A DNA stretch of 64,000 bases from DYRB01 sp963709645 (GTDB taxonomy: Bacteria > Pseudomonadota > Gammaproteobacteria > Chromatiales > Chromatiaceae): NCBI GenBank assembly GCA_963709645.1, contig CAVPXP010000002.1, forward strand, positions 1 through 64,000, read 5' to 3'. The notes below the pieces were generated by a model. The model ran no database searches. It was not told the origin of the DNA and saw nothing but the letters and a program-made list of their open reading frames with translations. How positions within the stretch are numbered: position 1 is the first letter of the stretch; every line of letters begins with the position of its first letter. The position numbers and the translations under genes were made by a program. Below are positions 16,894 through 25,699 of the stretch, in pieces.

Positions 16894-17774
16894 CCCCATC
16901 CCAGACCCCGGGCCAGCGCCTGCGCCAGGCGGTGCAGGACGAGCGCCCCCTGCAACTGGTCGGCGCCATCAATGCCTACCACGCCATGATGGCGGAGAAG
17001 ACCGGCTACCGCGCCCTTTACCTCTCCGGCGGCGGGGCGGCGGCGGCCTCCTACGGCCTGCCAGATCTGGGGCTCACCAGCCTGGACGACGTGTTGGAGG
17101 ACGTGCGCCGCATTACCTATGCGACCGAGCGGCCCCTGCTGGTGGATGCGGACACGGGCTGGGGGGGCGCCTTCAACATTGCGCGCACCGTACGCCAGAT
17201 GCAGAGGGCGGGGGCCGCGGGTGTCCACATCGAGGACCAAGTTGCCGCAAAGCGCTGCGGCCACAGGCCAAACAAGGCCATCGTGCCCAAGGCTGAAATG
17301 GTGGATCGAATCAAAGCCGCGGTGGACGCCCGGACCGACGACTTCGTCATCATGGCCCGCACCGACGCGCTCGCGGTGGAGGGGATGGACCCGGCCATCG
17401 AGCGGGCCATCGCCTGTGTCGAGGCCGGTGCCGACATGATCTTCCCGGAGGCCATGACCGAGCTCGACCAGTATCGCCGCTTCGTCGAGACCGTCGGGGT
17501 CCCCGTGCTGGCCAACATCACCGAATTCGGAGCCACACCGCTCTTCACGACGGCAGAGCTCGGGTCTGTCGGTGTCGGGCTGGTCCTCTACCCCCTGTCG
17601 GCCTTCCGCGCCATGAACAAGGCCGCGCTGAATGTCTACCAGGAGATCCGCCGCAGCGGAACCCAAGCCGGCGTTGTACAGACCATGCAGACCCGCATGG
17701 AACTCTACGACTACCTGGACTACCACGGCTACGAGCAGCGTCTGGATGCCCTCTTCACCGAAGGCAAAGAATAA
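16890..17774 (+). CDS. prpB: 2-methylisocitrate lyase
   Basis: PrpB splits 2-methylisocitrate into pyruvate and succinate, the last step of propionate breakdown by the methylcitrate cycle. 294 residues, the normal length. Family features are LYLSGGGAAAASYGLPDLGL, the metal-binding DADTGWGG, the catalytic loop KRCGHRPNKA with its Cys, and IMARTDALAVEGMDPAIERA. ATG 16890 overlaps the stop of the GntR gene. prpC follows after 37 bases. Confidence 0.94.
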   Translation: MTPSQTPGQRLRQAVQDERPLQLVGAINAYHAMMAEKTGYRALYLSGGGAAAASYGLPDLGLTSLDDVLEDVRRITYATERPLLVDADTGWGGAFNIARTVRQMQRAGAAGVHIEDQVAAKRCGHRPNKAIVPKAEMVDRIKAAVDARTDDFVIMARTDALAVEGMDPAIERAIACVEAGADMIFPEAMTELDQYRRFVETVGVPVLANITEFGATPLFTTAELGSVGVGLVLYPLSAFRAMNKAALNVYQEIRRSGTQAGVVQTMQTRMELYDYLDYHGYEQRLDALFTEGKE

Positions 17775-17811
17775 GATCTCTTGGCACCACAACAGATAGA
17801 GGAGAAGCGCA

Positions 17812-18963
17812 ATGGCCGAACAAGAGAGCCAACTGCCCAAACCCAAGAAGTCCGTAGCCCTGTCCGGGGTAGCCGCGGGCAACACCGCCGTCTGCACCGT
17901 GGGGCGCACCGGCAACGACCTGCACTATCGCGGTTACGACATCCTGGACTTTGCCGACACGGCAGAGTTCGAAGAGATCGCCCACCTGCTGATTCATGAG
18001 AAGCTCCCCACCGCCGCCCAACTCGCCGCCTACAAGCGCCGCCTCAAGGCCCTGCGCGGCCTGCCGGCGGCCCTCAAGACAGCCCTGGAGCAGCTCCCGC
18101 CCTCGGCGCACCCCATGGACGTGATGCGCACCGGCTGCTCTGTCCTCGGCACCTTGGAGCCGGAGAAGGAGACCATGCCCGCGGCGGCAGCGCGGGAGAT
18201 CGGCGACCGCCTGCTGGCGAGCTTCGGCTCCATGCTGCTCTATTGGTACCACTTCGCCCACAACGGGCAACGCATCGACGTGCAAACGGACGACGACTCC
18301 ATCGGCGGCCACTTCCTGCACCTGCTCCACGGCAAGCCCCCGTCCGCGGCCTGGGAGCGCGCCATGCACACATCCCTCACCCTCTACGCCGAGCACGAAT
18401 TCAATGCATCCACCTTCGCGGCGCGGGTCGTGGCCGGTACCAACTCGGACATCTACTCCGCCATCGTGGGGGCCATCGGTGCCCTGCGCGGTCCGAAGCA
18501 CGGCGGGGCCAACGAGGCCGCCTGCGACATCCAATGCCGGTACGCCACTGCCGATGCCGCCGAGACCGACATCCGCGAGCGGGTTGGGCGGAAGGAGATC
18601 ATCATCGGCTTCGGCCACCCCGTCTACACGGTGGGTGACCCGCGCAACGAGGTCATCAAGTCCGTGGCCCGACGGCTGTCTGATGCCTCGGGGGACATGA
18701 CCATGTTCCGGGTCGCCGATCGGCTGGAGACCCTCATGTGGGACCTGAAACGGATGTTCCCCAACCTGGATTGGTACTCGGCGGTGAGCTATCGGCAGAT
18801 GGGAGTCCCAATCCCCCTGTTCACGCCCATCTTCGTCGTCGCGCGGACCACGGGCTGGGTCGCCCACGTCATCGAGCAGCGCCAGGACGGCAAGATCATC
18901 CGCCCGAGCGCAAATTATGTCGGCCCGGAGAATCTGGGCTGGATTCCGCTGGACCAGCGCTAG
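17812..18963 (+). CDS. prpC: 2-methylcitrate synthase
   Basis: PrpC condenses propionyl-CoA with oxaloacetate to 2-methylcitrate. The 383-residue protein is of the short citrate-synthase type: GLSGVAAGNTAVCTVG-like start, TLYAEHEFNASTFAARV, GALRGPKHGGAN with a catalytic His, GFGHPVYTVGDPRN, and the catalytic Asp region near SAVSYRQMGVPIPLFTPIF. A GAGGAG site precedes ATG 17812. Its place between prpB and prpD separates it from housekeeping citrate synthase. Confidence 0.93.
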   Translation: MAEQESQLPKPKKSVALSGVAAGNTAVCTVGRTGNDLHYRGYDILDFADTAEFEEIAHLLIHEKLPTAAQLAAYKRRLKALRGLPAALKTALEQLPPSAHPMDVMRTGCSVLGTLEPEKETMPAAAAREIGDRLLASFGSMLLYWYHFAHNGQRIDVQTDDDSIGGHFLHLLHGKPPSAAWERAMHTSLTLYAEHEFNASTFAARVVAGTNSDIYSAIVGAIGALRGPKHGGANEAACDIQCRYATADAAETDIRERVGRKEIIIGFGHPVYTVGDPRNEVIKSVARRLSDASGDMTMFRVADRLETLMWDLKRMFPNLDWYSAVSYRQMGVPIPLFTPIFVVARTTGWVAHVIEQRQDGKIIRPSANYVGPENLGWIPLDQR

Positions 18964-19033
18964 GCCCGCCGTTTAGGCATTTATTCGCGTTTTCTCGCGA
19001 CCAATCCCCATCGCCTAGCCCTGGAGCGACCCC

Positions 19034-20482
19034 ATGAGCTCACACAACGTCGATGCCAACCTGCGCCCGGACCCCGATCCCGAACTGGTGACCATCGCCG
19101 ACTATGTCTGCAACTACCACATCGAAAGCGCGGAGGCCCTGGACACCGCCCGCAACTGCCTGATGGACAGTCTGGGCTGCGCCCTGCTGGCACTGCAGTA
19201 CCCGGAATGCACCAAGCACCTGGGGCCTGTCGTCCAGGGGACGGTCGTTCCCAACGGTGCCAAGGTTCCAGGGACCCAATTCCAGCTCGACCCGATCAAG
19301 GCTGCCTGGGACATCGGCGCCATGGTCCGCTGGCTGGACTTCAACGATACCTGGCTGGCGGCGGAATGGGGGCATCCCTCTGACAACTTGGGAGCCATCC
19401 TGGGTCTATCGGACTACCTCTCGCGCAAGGCCGCGACCGAGGGCAGGGCGCCACTGACCATGGGCGATGTCCTGCTCTACATGATCAAGGCCCATGAGGT
19501 CCAGGGGGTCCTGGCCCTAGAAAACAGCTTCAATCGGGCCGGGCTGGACCACGTCGTCCTGGTCAAGGTCGCCTCGGCGGCGGTGGCGGCCCACATGCTC
19601 GGGGCAACCAGGGACCAGATCATCGACGCCCTTTCCCAGGCTTGGGTGGATGGCCAGTCGCTGCGCACCTACCGCCATGCACCCAATACGGGGTCGCGCA
19701 AGTCCTGGGCCGCGGGCGATGCCAGCTCCCGGGCGGTGCGCCTGGCGATGATGGTCATGAAGGGCGAGATGGGGCTGCCTTCGGTCCTGAGTGCACCGCG
19801 CTGGGGCTTCTACGACGTCCTGTTCAAGGGCAACAGGTTCACCTTCCAGCGCCCCTACGGCAGCTACGTAATGGAGCAGATCCTGTTCAAGATCAGCTTC
19901 CCGGCGGAGTTCCACGCCCAGACCGCGGTGGAGTGCGCCATGACCCTGCACCCTCAGGTCAGGAACCGCCTGGATGCGATCGAGCGTATCGAGCTGACCA
20001 CCCAGGACTCGGCCATCCGCATCATCAGCAAGGAGGGGCCGCTCCACAACCCGGCGGACCGCGACCATTGTTTGCAATACATGGTCGCGGTGCCCCTGAT
20101 ATTTGGTGCCCTGACCGCGGACCACTACGAGGATGCGGCAGCCTCCGACCCGCGTATCGATGCTCTGCGCGACAAGATGAGGGTGCGAGAGGACCCGCGC
20201 TACACGACCGATTACCTGGACCCGGACAAGCGCTCCATCGCCAACGCCGTGCAGATCTTCTTCAAGGACGGAAGCGCCACGGACAAGGTGGAGGTGCAGT
20301 ACCCCATCGGACACCGCCGTCGCCGCGCCGAGGGGATCCCGGTTCTGGAGCGCAAGTTTCTGGGCGCCCTGCGCACCCGCTTCCCCAAGGGACAGGCGCA
20401 ACGCATCTACGACCTCTGTCTGGACCCGGAACGCCTGTCCGCGACCCCGGTCAATGCCGTCATGGATCTGTTTGTGATCTAG
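19034..20482 (+). CDS. prpD: 2-methylcitrate dehydratase
   Basis: PrpD removes water from 2-methylcitrate to give 2-methyl-cis-aconitate. 482 residues, matching the usual 483. Recognisable family blocks include TARNCLMDSLGCALLALQYP, WLDFNDTWLAAEWGHPSDNL, TYRHAPNTGSRKSWAAGDAS, and EFHAQTAVECAMTLHP. It is the last gene of the prp operon, 70 bases after prpC. acnD and prpF are not present, so this is the PrpD-type pathway; an aconitase elsewhere would complete the cycle. Confidence 0.93.
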   Translation: MSSHNVDANLRPDPDPELVTIADYVCNYHIESAEALDTARNCLMDSLGCALLALQYPECTKHLGPVVQGTVVPNGAKVPGTQFQLDPIKAAWDIGAMVRWLDFNDTWLAAEWGHPSDNLGAILGLSDYLSRKAATEGRAPLTMGDVLLYMIKAHEVQGVLALENSFNRAGLDHVVLVKVASAAVAAHMLGATRDQIIDALSQAWVDGQSLRTYRHAPNTGSRKSWAAGDASSRAVRLAMMVMKGEMGLPSVLSAPRWGFYDVLFKGNRFTFQRPYGSYVMEQILFKISFPAEFHAQTAVECAMTLHPQVRNRLDAIERIELTTQDSAIRIISKEGPLHNPADRDHCLQYMVAVPLIFGALTADHYEDAAASDPRIDALRDKMRVREDPRYTTDYLDPDKRSIANAVQIFFKDGSATDKVEVQYPIGHRRRRAEGIPVLERKFLGALRTRFPKGQAQRIYDLCLDPERLSATPVNAVMDLFVI

Positions 20483-20670
20483 CCAGGAGCGAGCGGCGGC
20501 CTTTGGTCTCCACACGGGGGCTGGAGGGCGAGCGGCGCAGACAGCGGGCACGCACAGCGGCGACGCCGCGGGAAGCCCGAACGCGCGAGTCCATGCCCAG
20601 ATGCCTTGTCTCGGAGGGGTGTTCAGAACGTGCGCTGGCTAGGAACGACTGCCGAGTCAGGGCAATCGGG

Positions 20671-20892
20671 CTAATGCTGGCACTGGTCCAGGCGGGTCAG
20701 GCGCGCGGGGAGCAGGCCGACCAGGAAAGCGACCAGCATGACCACCGGGCTGGCGATCACGGCAACGATGGCCAAGACGTTTGCGGTGACCGTAAAGGGC
20801 GTCGTCTGGGCCAGGATCTCCATCAAAACGCCTCCGACCAACAGGCTCGCCGAGGCCAAGACGGCCGAACGCATTAACTTGCAGGTGAACAC
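20671..20892 (-). CDS. Small membrane protein, 73 aa
   Basis: GTG at 20892 or ATG at 20874 starts a short protein with two hydrophobic segments (SAVLASASLLVGGVLMEILA and VLAIVAVIASPVVMLVAFLVGLL, the latter long) joined by a short loop TTPFTVTAN. No family is recognised. It lies alone between prpD and the parvulin gene, immediately downstream of a 32-base inverted repeat, which supports its being a real regulated gene. It ends at 20671, convergent with prpD. Confidence 0.5.
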   Translation of the reverse strand: MFTCKLMRSAVLASASLLVGGVLMEILAQTTPFTVTANVLAIVAVIASPVVMLVAFLVGLLPARLTRLDQCQH

Positions 20893-20903
20893 AGCACTGA
20901 CCC

Positions 20904-20935
20904 TACATTTGAATACATAAGCGTATTCTAATGTA
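20904..20935. promoter_or_regulatory. 32-base AT-rich inverted repeat, candidate operator
   Basis: TACATTTGAATAC at 20904-20916 is repeated inverted as GTATTCTAATGTA at 20923-20935 with one mismatch and a 6-base centre ATAAGC. It sits 12 bases upstream of the GTG of the small membrane protein and about 130 bases beyond the stop of the parvulin gene. There is no T run, so a terminator is unlikely; an operator or promoter-overlapping dyad is the better reading. Confidence 0.6.
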
Positions 20936-21067
20936 CTTTGGCTTCATTGCAAGTCAACAGGTGCAGACGGACCTGTGCTTCCCCGGATCTATGCCGAACC
21001 GCGCCGCCAGACCCGCGGGCCTTTACCCTGGGCCTGGGAAGCGCGGGACGCGCTGCCCCGGTGCTGC

Positions 21068-21991
21068 TTACTTCTTCTCGGGCTCAGCGGCGGCCGGGGC
21101 CTCCGCGGGCGCATCCTTGAGCTTGACCACAGACTCGTTGAGGTCGATCTTGGCCCCTTGACGCAGCGCGCCGAGTTTCTCGCCCAGCTTGACCCGCTGG
21201 TAGGCAGCAATGAGTTGGGGCTTGGCATCATCGAAGGTCGGTGGCTCGGGGGAGCGCGTATCCTCCAGCAGGATGACGTGCCACCCAAACTTGGTGTTGA
21301 CTGGAGCCTTGGTATAGGTCCCCTTCTTCAGCGCGACGACCGCGTCGGCAAAGGGCTGATTGTCGATCTGGCTGCTCGTGAACCAGCCAAGCTCGCCTCC
21401 GGCCTTGGCGTTGGGCCCTGTCGAATGTTTCTTGGCAAGTTCTGCGAAGTCGCCGCCCTTGTCCAACTCGGCAATGACCTGCTTCGCCTCCGCTTCCTCT
21501 TTGACCAGGATGTGCCGGGCTTGGTACTGCGTCTCTTTGGCCTGCTTGACCAACTCGTCGTAACCCTTGTTGAGCTCGTCCTCGGTGGGTTGAATCTCCT
21601 GGGCCATAGTCTGCAACGCGATGTTGGAGAGCAGCCGCAGCCGCTGCGCTTCCAGCCCGACCTGAACGTCGTGCCGCTCGGTGAGCTTGAGGGCATCGGC
21701 CTGCTGAGCGGTCACCACCAGGTTCATGAATTCGTTGAACGCCTGCTGCTGGACCTCTGGAGTGTCTTGTGCCTGGGTCTGCTGCAGCCGTTCGAAGTAG
21801 AACATGCGGAATAGGTCCAGCGAGTAGGTGACCCCATTGACGGTGACCAAGGGGACATCGGCGGCGGGTACCGCGTCAGCTAAACCCGCGGCTGGGACCG
21901 GGGCGTCCGCCGGCTTGGGGGCATCAGCCGCCTGCAGGGTGCCAGCGGCGAGGGCCGCGCAAAGGACGACGGGTAGATAAACGATCTTCAT
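21068..21991 (-). CDS. Peptidyl-prolyl cis-trans isomerase, parvulin (PpiC/SurA) type, periplasmic
   Basis: A 307-residue exported foldase. A signal peptide (VVLCAALAAGTLQA) is followed by an Ala/Pro-rich linker, an N-terminal chaperone-like helical region (FNEFMNLVVTAQQADALKLT) and a parvulin domain: YQARHILVKEEAEAKQVIAE, GGDFAELAKKHSTGPNAKAG, GELGWFTSSQIDNQPFADAV, TKFGWHVILLEDTR. The C-terminus is a Lys/Ala/Pro/Glu tail. An AAGGAA site precedes ATG 21991. Likely role: folding of exported proteins. It follows yciI in the same direction after a 59-base gap. Confidence 0.9.
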   Translation of the reverse strand: MKIVYLPVVLCAALAAGTLQAADAPKPADAPVPAAGLADAVPAADVPLVTVNGVTYSLDLFRMFYFERLQQTQAQDTPEVQQQAFNEFMNLVVTAQQADALKLTERHDVQVGLEAQRLRLLSNIALQTMAQEIQPTEDELNKGYDELVKQAKETQYQARHILVKEEAEAKQVIAELDKGGDFAELAKKHSTGPNAKAGGELGWFTSSQIDNQPFADAVVALKKGTYTKAPVNTKFGWHVILLEDTRSPEPPTFDDAKPQLIAAYQRVKLGEKLGALRQGAKIDLNESVVKLKDAPAEAPAAAEPEKK

Positions 21992-22049
21992 GTGGCGAGA
22001 TTCCTTGGGATGGTTGGTGGTGGAAAAATTGGCCTGGCGGGTGGTGCCG

Positions 22050-22352
22050 CTAGGCAGGGAATACTTTGACGAAGGGTTTGACAGTCACCTCCTCATAGAC
22101 TCCAGCGGCGACGTAAGGGTCTCCGCCAGCCCAGGCTTGGGCGGCGTCCAGGTCTGAAAACTCGGCCACCACCAGAGAGCCCGTGAAACCGGCAGGCCCG
22201 GGGGCCTCACTGTCAATCGCCGGATGGGGTCCTGCGACGAGCAGCCGGCCCTGCCCCTGCAGGGCCCGCAACCGCTCCAGGTGGGCAGGACGCGCGGCCA
22301 GGCGGGCAGCGAGGCTGTCCGGCCGGTCCTTGGCGATGATGGCGTAGTACAA
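22050..22352 (-). CDS. yciI: YciI-like protein
   Basis: A 100-residue ferredoxin-like protein, LYYAIIAKDRPDSLAARLAA then LQGQGRLLVAGPHPAIDSEA, and DPYVAAGVYEEVTVKPFVKVF. The start is probably TTG at 22352, two bases after the yciB stop and behind a GGAG site; a longer in-frame upstream ATG would overlap yciB deeply and lacks family similarity. The conserved His and Asp of the family (GPHPAID) are present. The biochemical role is unknown. yciB-yciI adjacency is conserved in gammaproteobacteria. Confidence 0.88.
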   Translation of the reverse strand: MYYAIIAKDRPDSLAARLAARPAHLERLRALQGQGRLLVAGPHPAIDSEAPGPAGFTGSLVVAEFSDLDAAQAWAGGDPYVAAGVYEEVTVKPFVKVFPA

Positions 22353-22353
22353 A

Positions 22354-23025
22354 TCAGTTCTCCGCAGCAGGCTCGGTATCCTTAACGTGGCGAGCCAGGT
22401 AGAAGGCTTGAGCCACAACGAAGAGAATGGTCAGCCCCATCATACCGAAGAGCTTGAAGTTGACCCAGGTCTCTTCCCGCGCCTGGGCGTCCTGGCATTG
22501 AGTAAGTAGGTCGCCGGTGAAAGTCTCCGCGCATTTGGCCAGATCGACCGCGGTTAGCCCGCTAGCCGCGATCAGGGCCTGCTGCGCCTCGAAGAAGCCG
22601 CTGTAGACATACACCACATAGAGGTTGGCGAGTCCGGAGGCGACGAAGAACAGCACCCAGAGCAGATTGAGCCGGGACCACACGGGCGGCGGCACGTCGA
22701 TCGCGTGGCCCATCATCCGCTCGATCAGCGGCTTGCCGGAGACCAAGGCACTGCCGAGGAAGGCCGCCGCGAAGAGCCAGTTCACGATGGTCGGCTTCCA
22801 CATGACGAAGATCGGGTCGTGCAGGGCGATGGTCATACCGCCGAAGACCACCAGCAGCCCGAGGGTGACCAGATGCATGGTCTCGGCACGCCCACGCCGC
22901 AGCCAAGCCCAGCCGACTTGGACCAGGGAGGCGGCGATCGCCACTCCCGTGGCCACGTAGATGCCCCAGACCTTGTAGGCACCGAAAAAGAGCAGGACGG
23001 GGAAAAAATCAGCCAGAAATTTCAT
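22354..23025 (-). CDS. yciB: Septation protein A / inner membrane protein YciB
   Basis: An inner-membrane protein with five or six hydrophobic spans beginning MKFLADFFPVLLFFGAYKVW, then WKPTIVNWLFAAAFLGSALV, and LWVLFFVASGLANLYVVYVY. YciB influences cell envelope synthesis and septation. The protein is 223 residues, longer than the 179 of E. coli; the extra stretch (FFEAQQALIAASGL to CQDAQAREETW, about residues 140-185) lies between the last two spans and includes two Cys. The C-terminal VNFKLFGMMGLTILFVVAQA is typical. Confidence 0.92.
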   Translation of the reverse strand: MKFLADFFPVLLFFGAYKVWGIYVATGVAIAASLVQVGWAWLRRGRAETMHLVTLGLLVVFGGMTIALHDPIFVMWKPTIVNWLFAAAFLGSALVSGKPLIERMMGHAIDVPPPVWSRLNLLWVLFFVASGLANLYVVYVYSGFFEAQQALIAASGLTAVDLAKCAETFTGDLLTQCQDAQAREETWVNFKLFGMMGLTILFVVAQAFYLARHVKDTEPAAEN

Positions 23026-23206
23026 GCAAGGGTCTCCGGAAGCGACTGCGCCGCATCCGTATCGTCGGTCGATGGCGGGATAAAGGGTGGCCGGTCGGAC
23101 TCCGGCCTGGGTTGGAGTACGAGCAGGACGCGAACAAGGCGCCCATTGACCCCGAAGCGCGGTTCTCTGTCAACCCGGGTGGACCCGGACCGCTTCTGCC
23201 CGGGAA

Positions 23207-23986
23207 TCAGTGCAGGGTGCGGCGCAGGCACCAGGCATCCGCGTAGCGCTGCACCACCGCTCGCACCAGGGGCGGGTAGTTTAGCGCCTCCATCTGGCCC
23301 ATGGCCTCGCGGAAAAACTCGGGTGCGTCGTCCGGCAGTGCATCGACCACCGCCCTAAAGGCGCTTTCCATCAAGTCTGGGCGGTGGCTGCGAGTCGCGA
23401 CAATGGCCCGATTGAGCAACAGGACGCGCCAGGGGCGGGTGGAATCGGCGGGCTCGCGCTCCTGGGTAACCCGCGGGCTGAGGGCATCGACGACCTCGCT
23501 CATGAGCCCATAGAGGATGGCCAACTCGTCCGGCGCCTTGATGCTGTTGGCCAGGGTCCCCGCCGCGTTTACCACCGGGCCAGGGTGGGCCAGTTCGCCG
23601 CCGCAGCGGGCAATCCAGCAGGCCAGCGGCAGGGCGAGGGCCTCGACCTGGCGGGCGTGCTGGGGCAGGCGGAGACGTCCCGCCAGCGCCGCGAGCCGCC
23701 CCAGCAGGTCGATGCATTGGTCGCCCAAGGCACCCAGGTCGGGGGCGCCAGCTGGGTGCGGACCCTCGGCAACATCGGCGCGTGGCAGCTGCCGAGGCAT
23801 GGACAAGGGCCACTGGCGGCAGGAGCCGAGCGCATCGACAGCGGCTAGGGACCCCTGTAGGGCGTCACAGAGCGCGACTGGGTCCAAGCCAGGCTCGGCG
23901 TCCGCATCGGCATGGCATTGTGCCAGGTCCGCGCAGAGGCGGCGGGCCTCTATAGCAACGTGGGCGATGTCGATGGGCGGGAGCAT
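23207..23986 (-). CDS. Hypothetical protein, 259 aa
   Basis: A Leu/Ala-rich, probably all-helical soluble protein with no signal peptide and no recognised motif. The C-terminal third is better conserved in style (RPWRVLLLNRAIVATRSHRP, then DLMESAFRAVVDALPDDAPE, FFREAMGQMEALNYPPLVRA, ending AWCLRRTLH). It is divergent from rnm with 92 bases between starts. Coding is supported by codon bias and the lack of a competing frame. Function unknown. Confidence 0.72.
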   Translation of the reverse strand: MLPPIDIAHVAIEARRLCADLAQCHADADAEPGLDPVALCDALQGSLAAVDALGSCRQWPLSMPRQLPRADVAEGPHPAGAPDLGALGDQCIDLLGRLAALAGRLRLPQHARQVEALALPLACWIARCGGELAHPGPVVNAAGTLANSIKAPDELAILYGLMSEVVDALSPRVTQEREPADSTRPWRVLLLNRAIVATRSHRPDLMESAFRAVVDALPDDAPEFFREAMGQMEALNYPPLVRAVVQRYADAWCLRRTLH

Positions 23987-24078
23987 AGACCGTGGATTCT
24001 AGGCGAATTTCGTCGCGCCCCGCCACTCGACGAGCCGCGCAGGGCATTCTTGGAGGGTTCCCGATAGAATAGGCGCCC

Positions 24079-25029
24079 ATGTCTCCTGACCTGCACACAC
24101 ATTCCACCGCCTCCGACGGCACCCTGACCCCGACCCAGCTCCTAGCGCGGGCGGCAGCGGCTGGCGTCGAGGTCTTGGCCCTCACAGACCACGACACGCT
24201 TGACGGCTTGGCGGAGGCTGCCGCCGCGGCGGCGTCGCTGGGCGTCACCCTGATCCCCGGGGCGGAGCTCTCGGTGACCTGGAACGGGCGCACGATCCAC
24301 ATCGTGGGCCTCGGTCTCGACCAGGACAGCGCGCCCTTGAACGCAGGACTCGCGCGGCTGCTGGCGTACCACGACTGGCGCGCCGAGGAGATCGGCCGCC
24401 GGCTCGACAAGCACGGCATCCCCGACGCCTTCGCCGATGCTCGGGGCCTGGCTGGCGGAACCCTGGTGGGGCGCATGCACTTCGCCCGACTCCTGGTCCA
24501 GCGGGGGCTGGCGCGGAGCGTGCGGGATGTCTTCAAACACTTCCTCGTTCAGGGCAAGCCGGGGCATGTTCCGGGGGATTGGGCGACGCTGGAGGAGGCG
24601 CTGGGCTGGATTCAGGCCGCCGGGGGCCAGGCGGTGATCGCCCACCCAGCCCGTTACGGGCTGAATGGAGCCAAGATGCGGGCCCTACTCGGCGAGTTCC
24701 AAGAATTGGGAGGCAGCGGGGTGGAGGTCGTCACCGGGAGTCACAGCAAGGACGAGGCCTTCGTCTTTGCCCGCCACGCCCGCGAGCGCCAGCTCCTTGC
24801 CTCCGCCGGATCCGACTTCCACGGGCCGGAAATTTCCTGGCTGGACCTGGGGCGCCTGCCCTCGCTGCCGCCGGGGTGCACCCCGATCTGGGCGGACTGG
24901 CCAGACGAGCGCCGCCCTGGGGCGGTCCAGGCAACCGCTCCCAGCGGCGCGCTACCTCAGGCCCCCCTGCCCTCGTCGGCAATCGAGGAAAGTACCGCAC
25001 CTCAGCCACCCCTTCCCACCACACCCTGA
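24079..25029 (+). CDS. rnm: PHP-domain 5'-3' exoribonuclease / 3',5'-nucleoside bisphosphate phosphatase
   Basis: A 316-residue PHP-family enzyme (YciV/RNase AM). Metal-binding signatures are DLHTHSTASDGTLTPTQLLA, LALTDHDTLDGL, IPGAELSV, VIAHPARYGL and SAGSDFHGP. The enzyme matures 5' ends of rRNA precursors and hydrolyses pAp-type nucleotides. It exceeds E. coli Rnm (293 aa) because of a Pro/Ser/Ala-rich tail from about residue 278. yciO follows after 15 bases, as in many gammaproteobacteria. Confidence 0.9.
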   Translation: MSPDLHTHSTASDGTLTPTQLLARAAAAGVEVLALTDHDTLDGLAEAAAAAASLGVTLIPGAELSVTWNGRTIHIVGLGLDQDSAPLNAGLARLLAYHDWRAEEIGRRLDKHGIPDAFADARGLAGGTLVGRMHFARLLVQRGLARSVRDVFKHFLVQGKPGHVPGDWATLEEALGWIQAAGGQAVIAHPARYGLNGAKMRALLGEFQELGGSGVEVVTGSHSKDEAFVFARHARERQLLASAGSDFHGPEISWLDLGRLPSLPPGCTPIWADWPDERRPGAVQATAPSGALPQAPLPSSAIEESTAPQPPLPTTP

Positions 25030-25044
25030 GGAGCCGCGGCGAGC

Positions 25045-25668
25045 ATGGCCCAGTTCTTCCAGATCCACCCGGCCAACCCCCAGCCGCGCCTGGTGCGGGG
25101 GGTGGTGGATATCCTGCGTGACGGCGGGGTGATCGTGTACCCCACGGACTCGTCCTACGCCTTCGGCTGCCAGCTTGGGGCCAAGGAGGCCATGGAGCGT
25201 ATACGCCGCATCCGCGGCCTGGACGACAAACACAACTTCACGCTCGTCTGTCGGGACCTGTCGGAGATTACGACCTACGCCAAGATCGACAACCAGGCCT
25301 TCCGTATCCTCAAGAACCTGACCCCGGGGCCCTACACCTTCATCCACGAAGCGACCAAGCAGGTCCCGCGGCGCATGCTCCACCCCAAGCGCAAGGGGAT
25401 CGGCATTCGTGTACCGGACAACGCCATCTGCCGCGCCCTGCTGGCAGAGTTGGACGAGCCGATACTCAGCGCCAGTCTGCTGCTGCCCGGGGACCAGCAC
25501 CCCATGACCGACCCCCAGGTTATGCGCGACACCCTGGACCGTCAGGTGGACCTGATCATCGACGGCGGTGCCGGAGACATGGAGCCCAGCACCGTCATCG
25601 ACATGACCCAGGAGCCCTATAGTGTGGTGCGTGTCGGCAAGGGCGACCCGTCGCTGTTTGAAGGCTAG
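25045..25668 (+). CDS. yciO: YciO, Sua5/YrdC-type protein
   Basis: A 207-residue member of the Sua5/YciO/YrdC family. The N-terminal YPTDSSYAFGCQLGAKEAME region, the substrate loop DDKHNFTLVCRDLSEI and PGPYTFIHEATKQVPRRML identify the YciO branch. TsaC/Sua5 makes threonylcarbamoyl-AMP for tRNA t6A; YciO is a related protein whose own role is less certain. It is part of the rnm-yciO-trpS run. Confidence 0.92.
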   Translation: MAQFFQIHPANPQPRLVRGVVDILRDGGVIVYPTDSSYAFGCQLGAKEAMERIRRIRGLDDKHNFTLVCRDLSEITTYAKIDNQAFRILKNLTPGPYTFIHEATKQVPRRMLHPKRKGIGIRVPDNAICRALLAELDEPILSASLLLPGDQHPMTDPQVMRDTLDRQVDLIIDGGAGDMEPSTVIDMTQEPYSVVRVGKGDPSLFEG

Positions 25669-25699
25669 CCGACCCCTACCGACCTGAGGAAGACCACCC

